NCBI GenBank assembly: GCA_024291935.2
Contig: CM044305.1
Coordinates: 90,264,397 to 90,328,396 of the forward strand
Direction: 5' to 3'
DNA from: Okapia johnstoni
Taxonomy: Eukaryota > Chordata > Mammalia > Artiodactyla > Giraffidae
DNA: 64,000 nt
Under the pieces are notes generated by a model that was given only the letters and a program-made list of their open reading frames with translations, was not told the origin of the DNA and made no database searches. A program made the translations under genes and the position numbers. This document shows, piece by piece, positions 56,581 to 64,000 of this stretch; the stretch's first letter is position 1; every line of letters starts with the position of its first letter.

Positions 56581-56831
56581 AATTGAATCACATGCCATTT
56601 GAAATCTATTTTCATACAATATATCAGGTTGGGAGCCTGTATTTATTTATTTGATAACCAGTTTTCCCCAAACTATCAGTTAAGTAGCTTTTCCCTTCCT
56701 TATTCTTTTATGATGTCCAGTTTACCATGCATTCAATAAGCACTTCTGGTAACTCTAGTTGTAGTAATAAAAGTGTGATCTACAAGTGTTTTCAAGAAAA
56801 TATTAAAGTTCCTACTGGGAAAATGGAGGGG
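56581..56831. other. Unassigned sequence
   Basis: Nothing recognised. Confidence 0.5.
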
Positions 56832-56928
56832 ACGTCCCTGGTGGTCCAGTGGTTAAGAATCCATCTTTCAATGCAGAGGATATGGGTTCAATCCTTGGTT
56901 AGGGAACTAAGATCCCACATGCCATTTA
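56832..56928 (+). mobile_element. CHR-2 type SINE head, 3' truncated
   Basis: GACGTCCCTGGTGGTCCAGT, GGTTAAGAATCCATC, GGGTTCAATCCTTGG, CTAAGATCCCACATGCC, then the text departs. Confidence 0.85.
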
Positions 56929-57729
56929 TAAACCAGTCACTTAGGAAGCAGAAGAAATACATCATTTTAATCAATGTGGACAAGCATGTCCTCAGCCCTG
57001 CAATATAACTCCAAAAGGTGCTCTGATTCTTCAGGATTGAGATCTGGCATCTCAGGAAAACAATCTCAACTAGAAAAAAGATCATATTCATGGCAATATT
57101 ATCCATGGAGCATTCACTACTCTAGAACTTGTGGAGTCCTGAGTGGAATCCCCACTAAAGGATGCTATCTTAAGGGTCTCAGAAATCAATTGTTGACAAT
57201 ATAATTAGCAAATGAATGAAAAGTCACTTTATAGTTGTAGGGCAGTGTCTTATAAATTTTAAAATCGTTCCTCCAAAGTGTGATAAACCCTTGGGGAACT
57301 TAATATTCCTTAAGTTGCCAAAAGCATGAAGATGCCCCTTCCACCCCGCCCACTCTCTTGCCTTGCCTCCCATCACCTTTCTAGGGGGCACCTCTCACCA
57401 TGATTAGTTGTTTATGCAAAGACATGAATACATTACAGTATCACTCTGGGTCACAAAGCCTACAACTACTGGAGGTGGGAGTGGAGGTGGGAAAGACCTT
57501 CAAACGGCCCATATCAGTTAGTTGTCCTTTACTGGCACAGAGAACGAGGAACAGATCATAGTCTTAATCAAGAAATCAGCTTAAAATCTCATAAAGGTAA
57601 AGTCCTTGTACAAGATTTTAAAGTCAGTCTTTCAGCTACCTCTCCATTTGTTTTAACTGCCAATGTGGAAAAGATTCCAAAGACTAGGCTGTCTTCTATG
57701 GGCTTTTTTAAACTTAAAATGTTAAAGCT
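56929..57729. other. Unassigned sequence
   Basis: Nothing recognised. Confidence 0.5.
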
Positions 57730-57870
57730 GGTGAGGGACTTAGAGGAAACTAAGAAACCCCTCATTTTTACAGATCAGGACACTGAGTGGGAAGAAAGGG
57801 GAAGTGACTTATCCAAGATCTCAGCTAATTAGTGGCAGAATTAGAAAACCCATGGGCACTAATTCCCAGT
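57730..57870 (-). mobile_element. MIR SINE
   Basis: CTCATTTTTACAGATCAGGA, GGGGAAGTGACTTATCCAAG, CTAATTAGTGGCAGAATTAG in reversed MIR order. Confidence 0.8.
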
Positions 57871-58029
57871 GGAGTACTACCAAAAGAAATCAAGTGCCTC
57901 AGTGGTATTAATATTTTGAAAACATAACAAATCTTGTAACTGAACAGAATCCTTTAATATGATCATATGAACTCTGTAGATTTTATTATTTAAAATAGTT
58001 GAATGTTCACAACCACAAATAGTTCACCA

Positions 58030-58567
58030 GAAGCTGCTAAAGACTGAATGTCTATGTCCTCTCCCCCTACAAATTCATATGTGACATCCTAACTAGCATG
58101 ATGGTATTTGGAGGTGAGACCCTTGGGAGGTGATTAGCTCTTGAGGATGGAGCCCTCAAAAATGGGATTAGTGTCCTTTTATAGACCTCAGAGAGACCCC
58201 TTTGGCCATGCAAGAACACAGAGAGAATATGGCAATTTATGAACCAAAAAGCAAGTCTCACCACATACCTAGTTTACCAGGACCCAATGCAGGAGAGGCA
58301 GGATAGGCGGTTTCAATCCCTGGGTTGGAAACATCCCCTGGAGGAGGGCATGGCAACCCACTCCAGTATTCTTGCCTGGAGAATCCCACAGACAGAGGAA
58401 ACCTGATGGGTCCATGTGACTGCATATAGTCAGACATGACTGAGCATGTGCGCGTGTGTGCACATGCACACACACACACAAGTTAGCACTCCCTAGCCTC
58501 CAGAACTGTGATAAATGAATGTCTTTAGTGTTCTGCTATAGCAGCCCGAATGGACCAAGACAGAAGC
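58030..58567 (+). mobile_element. MST-type (MaLR) solo LTR with 5-bp TSD, carrying a Bov-tA
   Basis: LTR 58035-58562 starts TGCTAAAGACTGAATG and ends GCAGCCCGAATGGACCAAGA plus CA. GAAGC flanks it on both sides (58030-58034 and 58563-58567). Internal text AGGTGAGACCCTTGGGAGGT and CTAGCCTCCAGAACTGTG is diagnostic. A solo LTR forms by recombination between the two LTRs of a provirus. Split by the Bov-tA at about 58274-58447. Confidence 0.93.
58274..58490 (+). mobile_element. Bov-tA SINE with (CA)n end, nested in the LTR
   Basis: A decayed tRNA-like head (GGTTTCAATCCCTGGGTTGG), GGAGGAGGGCATGGCAACCC, TTCTTGCCTGGAGAATCCC, GTCAGACATGACTGAGCATG, then CGCGTGTGTGCACATGCACA and CA units. LTR text resumes at about 58484. 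Confidence 0.88.
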
Positions 58568-60207
58568 TACCAAGATGGCTGTGTTTTTGAAAGTAAGGAA
58601 AAAAATTAATCATTGTGAGATCATTCCAGAATTACATTATAGAAAGACACTTTACAACACAGATATTTTGAACAATAAAAAAAAGATAGCCATGAAACAA
58701 TAAAATGCTCTCTTTCTGAACAAGATGATCAAAGTTCTGCTGAGGCCAAGCACTTCCTTCAGTGAGTCGTCAGGAGTAAAGGCCATGCACAACTGAGTTC
58801 ACAGCTGAGTCATGTGAACAACAAGCCATTTTCGAACCTAGCGCATCACCTCCTGCAATCTCCCTAAACTGCATAAAGGCCAATCAGACATCTCGGGGAT
58901 TAAAAAAAAAAAATTAGAAAGGAAGCAGAAGCTGGTAAGCGGTGAAACATGTAACATGGCCATTTTGTGATCAGGTATTCAGGGACCAGCCTATATAAGG
59001 TACCAATGCCTCTGTTTTGCTGTCTTGCTGCTACCACAAAACCACATGACCAGAGCAGGATGTTCCAGATCACTCTTTCTATGGTATTGATGACATAAGC
59101 TTGCTGCCCTTTCTGTCCCTGCTCATCCTCTTAAATTTCCCCTGGGGAAGACAAGAAACTAAGTTATTCCATGGGTAACAATAATAAGAGATTCTGGGTC
59201 CTCGCTCATGCATTTAAATATTGTGTTATTCCAAAGCTCTCATTCCCAGTAATTTCTCCTTGCCATCAGACCTCTGGTTATGAAAAGATATTAAAATACT
59301 AGAGAAACAGAAACCTCAGAGGCAAACTTCATTAAACTGCATTTGCCTGGAGCATCCATTCATACTTATGGAAACTATAGGCCCAGCACAGACATGATTT
59401 TGAAACACACTTGTTGATTGAACAAGAGTGACAGAATGAAAGAATAGCTTTAATGACAGTGAGCAGCCATCGGTTAAGCAAACATATGAACTGGTTAAGA
59501 ACAGAAGTGTCAGTCTGCTTAATGATCAAGAATAAGCATTTGGTTATGCAACTCAGAGAGGAAAAAACTGACCTGGATCGAGGGTAAAATTGTGAGTAGC
59601 CCTCAATTCAGGCTCCCACAACATGAATCCACAGCTTCACTGACCTAACAGCAAATTGTCTACCCGAGTGATGAGACATCATCTTTATGCGCTCGACAGC
59701 TTTCTACAGCTCCCTCCTACTCCCTAAGGGTAGCTCCTGCACACCAGGTTTCTCCCCCAAGCAGCCATAGGCTTTGCACATTGCCCTCTGCCTGGTTTAT
59801 CAATAACCCTGAAGGTGCAGAACTACCCTAAATCCAAGAAGGCACTTGCCCAGAATTCTTGCTCAGATCTTGGGAATTCTCCATGTGAACTTTTAGACAA
59901 ACAAGTGATCCACAAAAACTGGCAGGAAGAATTTATCCTAGAGCTGCCCCTGCAAAAAAAAGAAGAATCTGAATCAATGAGCAGAACCATCAATACAACT
60001 TTATTTCAATTGCGAAACACCTTCCTTAAGGTGCAAGAGAAGACAGAGAGAGGTCATGGTAAAAAACCTCCATACACACTGCCAGGGATGCCAGATCCTC
60101 CTGTAGGTGCTGATGGGAACTCTCTCTCTCAAGGTTCAGAGCAAACCCTCTCCCCAGTGCTACTGAAGAGAGGACAACTCGGAACCCCACCCATGCTTAT
60201 AGTGGGA
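58568..60207. other. Unassigned, with a promoter-like spot
   Basis: No repeat named. GGCCAATCAG (58878-58887) and CTATATAAGG (58991-59000) lie about 110 bp apart. The frame 59815-60498 (227 codons) is discussed under findings. Confidence 0.5.
58878..59000 (+). promoter_or_regulatory. CCAAT box plus TATA box pair (speculative)
   Basis: A perfect CCAAT-box text, GGCCAATCAG, sits upstream of CTATATAAGG. The spacing is compatible with a pol II or old LTR promoter. No downstream gene or LTR was identified, so chance is possible. Confidence 0.2.
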
Positions 60208-60275
60208 GTGAGTGAAAGTCGCCCAGTTGTGTCCAACTCTTTGCAACCCCATGGTTTGAGCCACAGGGGAAGCCC
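60208..60275 (-). mobile_element. Bov-tA SINE with large internal deletion
   Basis: GTGAAAGTCGCCCAGTTGTG, AACTCTTTGCAACCCCATGG joins directly to GAGCCACAGGGGAAGCCCC. About 130 bp of the usual body (including AAGAATACTGGAGTGG) is missing. Confidence 0.85.
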
Positions 60276-61313
60276 CTCAAACTGGCTGTGTGAGAATGGA
60301 AAACCCAAATCCCCACTCAGTCTTGGTTCAGCACAACATCCGGGCCACGGTGACTGCCAAAGGCCTCCCTGGACTTGGCTGGCTGTTCACCATGTGGGAA
60401 AGGCTCTCCCGCCCTCGCCACTTACAGAAGGGAAACACCCATGGCAGAGGTGGGCAGCCGAGAGTCAGAAACATTGTCTGCACCTCTGCCACCTCTGAGA
60501 GGGCCATGATTCAAAGTGGAAGTGCAGGAGGAGAGGAAATGAAATCCACTTCCTAGCAACAAGAAAGCTGTTGGCTACTCTCTAACAAGAAGCATGACTC
60601 ACAAGCAAAGCTATGAAACTTCACAGAGTGCCAAAGCCTGGGGCAGAGGACAGGTGTTGGGTGTGGGGAGTCCAGGTTGTAGAGCATTGTCCCAATGGGT
60701 GGCATGTGTTGCCATCTTGTCAGTAATATCAGGACTACAGGTTGCTAATGTGTCCCTGGGAGAAGTAGAGAGTGGAGGAAAAGTTCAACTGATTCTAAGC
60801 ATGGAGCTTGTATTGCAAGCTCCCTTCAGTTCAAAGTTCAAATTCATGATTTAAAGGGTCTGAGGATCCCGAGTTAGAGATTAGCTCTCTGGCATGGAGC
60901 CCTGGTGTCTATATGCCCAGCCCTATTTGAGAGGTCATGAGCAGCCCCAAAGTCCCCCATCTGCACGGGGTAGCAGGCTGGTATGTGAAAAAAGTAAGGA
61001 ACCCAGCCACCTGCTTCCTCTCTCTCTCCATTTGTGTCAGCAGCACCCAAGATGTCTGAGCATTTTATAAAGGACTAGGTAACTGGTTAACTTGCAATTA
61101 ACACACATCTTTCTGGAAAGCTCCTCTTGGAGGCCCCTGATGTATGGCAGAGGAGACCTTGAATGGATTCATTTTCTTTAGCTGATAGAAATGGGGCTGT
61201 AATATATCTGTAGAAAAACACCCTTAAGGCCAAAGTCTACAGTCCAAGGCTTAGATGACAAGTGGATGTTTTATTTCAACGTTCAACACACTTTTAAGAT
61301 CACAAAACTCAGT
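60276..61313. other. Unassigned sequence
   Basis: Nothing recognised. Confidence 0.5.
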
Positions 61314-61336
61314 GGGGGGTGGGGGTGGGGGGTGGG
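61314..61336 (+). repeat. Four-tract G-quadruplex motif
   Basis: G6-T-G5-T-G6-T-G3 with single-T loops, a textbook stable parallel quadruplex pattern. Confidence 0.9.
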
Positions 61337-62013
61337 CAGAGCATGCGCAAGGGGCACTCGGTTTTACACCAACACTGTTTTCTGTTGGCCCACAAAAGTA
61401 GTGCCTCGGGGTCTCCAAAAGGATGTGAAGTTAAAAATTCAAAGACAGAGTCATTAAAAGAAAACTCTCAACTTCTTCGGAAAACATGCTATAATTGAAA
61501 GTTTTACTAGTTGATCATTTCAATACAGGGATTTAAAAAGCACCCCAGTCCCCACAATGAAGGGGCTTCAGTAACGAGAAAATCCTGAAATACCTCCTTC
61601 CCAAAATGCAGGCCAATAATCCCATCCTGTGATAAATATGGGCTTGCTTAGGTAATCCACTGAGCACCCCTAGCTCCTTTGTGGTGAAAATGTCAAGGGA
61701 CAAAGGGGACTGGAGGATGGGTAATTTATGTGAGAATGGAAGGCCTAACTAATCCACTGCCACCTTAGGCAAACTTCATTAACCTTTGAGATCCCGGTCC
61801 CCATTTACTGAAGAGCTGAGACCCATTCAGAGCGCCCCAGGCATCAGGTGCTATGTTCACTGGAATCTGGATCTCCAGGCCTTCTTTCTCTGTTAATAGT
61901 TCTTTTAGTGTCAAACCATTAAATGAGGTTATTTGTGATCTGAAGACAGAAGAACAGCTTATTTTTCAAGTAATCAGCATGGAGGGGGTTACATTAAAGG
62001 TTGCCTTTCCTTG
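61337..62013. other. Unassigned sequence
   Basis: Nothing recognised. Confidence 0.5.
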
Positions 62014-62086
62014 TGAATTTTTTTTTAATTGCAGCAGTTGATTTACAATGCTGTTAATTTCTGCTATACAGCAAAGTGATTTAGTA

Positions 62087-62126
<40 letters not shown>

Positions 62127-62215
62127 TCTTTTTCATATTCTTTTCCATTATGGCATATCATAGGATATGGAGTTTAGTTTCCTGGGCTATACAGTAGGAC
62201 CTTGTTGTTTATCCA
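62014..62215 (-). mobile_element. L1 3' UTR fragment with (CA)n
   Basis: T-run (reversed tail), GCAGTTGATTTACAATGCTG, TACAGCAAAGTGATTTAG, CA run, ATTCTTTTTCATATTCTTTT, CTATACAGTAGGACCTTGTT. Confidence 0.9.
62089..62125. repeat. (CA)n microsatellite in an L1 tail
   Basis: About 18 perfect AC units. Confidence 0.95.
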
Positions 62216-62929
62216 CTGAATTTTAGTTTTAAGATTTGACTGCCTTTGGTCTCCGGAAAGAAACATCAACCATAAGGTGGAGAGGTTCTTGGAAGTAAAT
62301 GTGGGTGGAAAACACAGGGACAGAAGGAGAGAAGCAGTGACTCGTCCTGAAGGAACACCTACCCTTTTATGGTGGGGGAGAGGTGAGAGACAGCTGGAGG
62401 GGGCAGAGCAGTGAGTGATTGCAAGGAATCTGCTCCCATTCCAGCCCAAGGCAGGGGCCTGACGATTCCCTGCTGTCAGTTTAACCCTTGATTTACCTTG
62501 GCAAAGGAAAATCACCCTTCTTTGCTGCCAGCTGCCCTCACTGTTTCAATAGAAAATAACACCTTCCAAGGGGAAATTCAGAGAGGAAAACAGTTTTCTT
62601 CATTTTCTACTCAAAATCCGAGGTGGGAATATGTGCAAGTAAATATGATATTTCCTCCACATCAAGGACATGAATTCTGAAAAAAATAACATTTAGCCTT
62701 TCTTATTGGCTGCCATTCAAAGACCTGGAAACATTTGCTAGCAAATTTAACTGCTTTGTGTTTTATAAGATGCATCCATTTCAAGTAGGAAGTTGGAGCT
62801 AGCAGGGCTGAAAAAAAAGTTGTCTAATTCAAGACACAAGCAGCCTGACTTCCAGACACATTTTACAAGACCTGAGAAAGCCCCCCATCAGGACTGTCCA
62901 CAGAAGAGAATTCACATCCAGGCAACACT
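62216..62929. other. Unassigned sequence
   Basis: Nothing recognised. Confidence 0.5.
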
Positions 62930-63060
62930 GATTAAACACCTACTATTCGCTAAGCACTTTCATACATGTTATCTCATGTTATCTTACTTAACCTTCACAA
63001 TAACCCAATAAGGATGGTAGATATTAACATCTTTTACAGATGAAGAAAAATGAGGCTCTC
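62930..63060 (-). mobile_element. MIR SINE
   Basis: TGATTAAACACCTACTATTC, GCTAAGCACTTTCATACATG, ACCTTCACAATAACCCAATA, TTTTACAGATGAAGAAAAAT; reversed MIR. Confidence 0.85.
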
Positions 63061-63099
63061 AAAATGGAGATTTACTACGTGTATATACACTTCCAGTTT

Positions 63100-63305
63100 C
63101 TATAAGGTTTTTACATATTCACTCTTTTAATCCTCACAGCAACCTTTCAAATCATCTACATTGAGTATTATTAACATCTATAATACACAAAATGATGAAA
63201 CTGACTCAGAAAAGTGAAATAACTGAAGGTCACAGTACTAATCAGTAGCATGTCTGAGGCTAAAATTAAGTCCTCCAACTCTAACCCTTCAGCTCTGTCT
63301 ACTGA
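63100..63305 (-). mobile_element. MIR SINE (second, adjacent)
   Basis: TTTTAATCCTCACAGCAACC, GATGAAACTGACTCAGAAAA, GAAGGTCACAGTACTAATCA; a second reversed MIR right after the first. Confidence 0.8.
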
Positions 63306-64000
63306 TGGTCAGATCTTATTTTACACAGTCCATTTGATTTAAGCAGTGCTTTCCAAAAGGATCAGCTCGATATAATAAAGGTTGCTCATGCAATAAACAC
63401 GCATGTGCCAGGCACCGTGCAAATCACTGCTGGGATCAGATCTAATCCACATACTAGCTTTTCTCAAGTCCCTGCCAGTCTAATGGCAATGATGTCCAGG
63501 AGCTCACTGGCACCTTGGCAAGGATGGTAAGAGAGGCCGTGAGGAATTGAATAACCCCATGGTACCCGTATGTAGTGACAAAGCCATCCATTTCAAATAT
63601 GGAGGGAGGAAAGGTCAGAGATGGCTTTTTTTTTAATGCTCGCAAAGATGGTGAGTGAGTTTCTGGGGCTTTCAATCTCTTCTCCCTAATCAGGAGAACA
63701 GTGAGTTCTATGGGTCTTATCTTCAACCACAGGTAGAGTGTGTGCTGACAGTGCAAGGGCTAACCTCTTGAGGAATTCCACTCCTTCTAAGGCAAGCTGA
63801 GGTTTGACATGCTCCCCTCTCAATGCCTAATAGCCACCCCGTGAAGAAATCTGTGCATCAAAAAGAAGAATGCGTATTCTAAAAAGTAACAGGTGTTTAG
63901 ACCACGGTATGTATAGGAAGTGTGGCTATACCTCAACTCCTGGACACATATTGTTTGGAGCTTATTTGAAATCCTATAACATCCTGGTAAGTACAACAGA
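63306..64000. other. Unassigned right edge
   Basis: AATAAACACGCATGTGCCAG and ACCGTGCAAATCACTGC at 63390-63430 are faintly L2/MIR-like. A 100-codon minus frame (63454-63756) has no known domain. Confidence 0.45.

Overview
The window is nuclear DNA from a ruminant mammal, very probably a bovid. It carries bovine-type L1, RTE-type BovB LINEs, their Bov-tA and Bov-A SINE partners, CHR-2 tRNA-Glu SINEs, and older mammalian layers (MIR, L2, L1M, MST/ERV-L, hAT and mariner). The exact species cannot be fixed from the sequence. I found no convincing functional host gene, rRNA, tRNA gene or CRISPR array. Nearly all long open frames are retrotransposon relics, SINE read-through or chance. The window reads as gene-poor intergenic or deep intronic DNA.

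Layout. 1-9480 is one bovine L1 that runs off the left edge in its 5' UTR and is split by two BovB copies, one minus (765-1879) and one plus (4347-6792). 9481-10400 holds an unidentified split acidic reading frame with splice-like junctions. 10986-12660 is a decayed ERV-L type pol relic (RT plus RNase H) with no LTRs seen. 12900-21980 is a dense pile of old repeats (L1M, L2-like, MIR, hAT) with three further BovB copies and a 133-bp non-repeat segment present twice, 1.3 kb apart. 21980-29800 is mostly unassigned sequence with a palindromic mariner MITE, L1 tails, a Bov-A2 dimer with a 12-bp target site duplication (TSD), and an L1 with a 15-bp TSD.

29800-54850 is the most unique-looking part, with scattered MIR, CHR-2, Bov-A and Bov-tA, an hAT element split by a Bov-tA, a second local duplication (41543/42113), an MST LTR fragment and a 67-bp L1 tail insertion. 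54853-55431 holds an odd BovB insertion with 3' tips facing outward at both ends inside one perfect 12-bp TSD. 55500-64000 has Bov-tA copies, an old L1M, a complete MST solo LTR with a 5-bp TSD carrying a nested Bov-tA, and MIR fragments.

No genes act together here. What the window records is a relative history: MIR, L2, L1M and hAT are oldest; MST and ERV-L are also old; bovine L1, BovB and Bov SINEs cut into them. LINE proteins encoded elsewhere would have mobilised the SINEs (BovB for Bov-tA and Bov-A, which share its 3' end). The best leads are the double-ended BovB insertion, the two local duplications, the split acidic frame near 9.7-10.3 kb, and microsatellites that arose at the same site in L1 3' tails.
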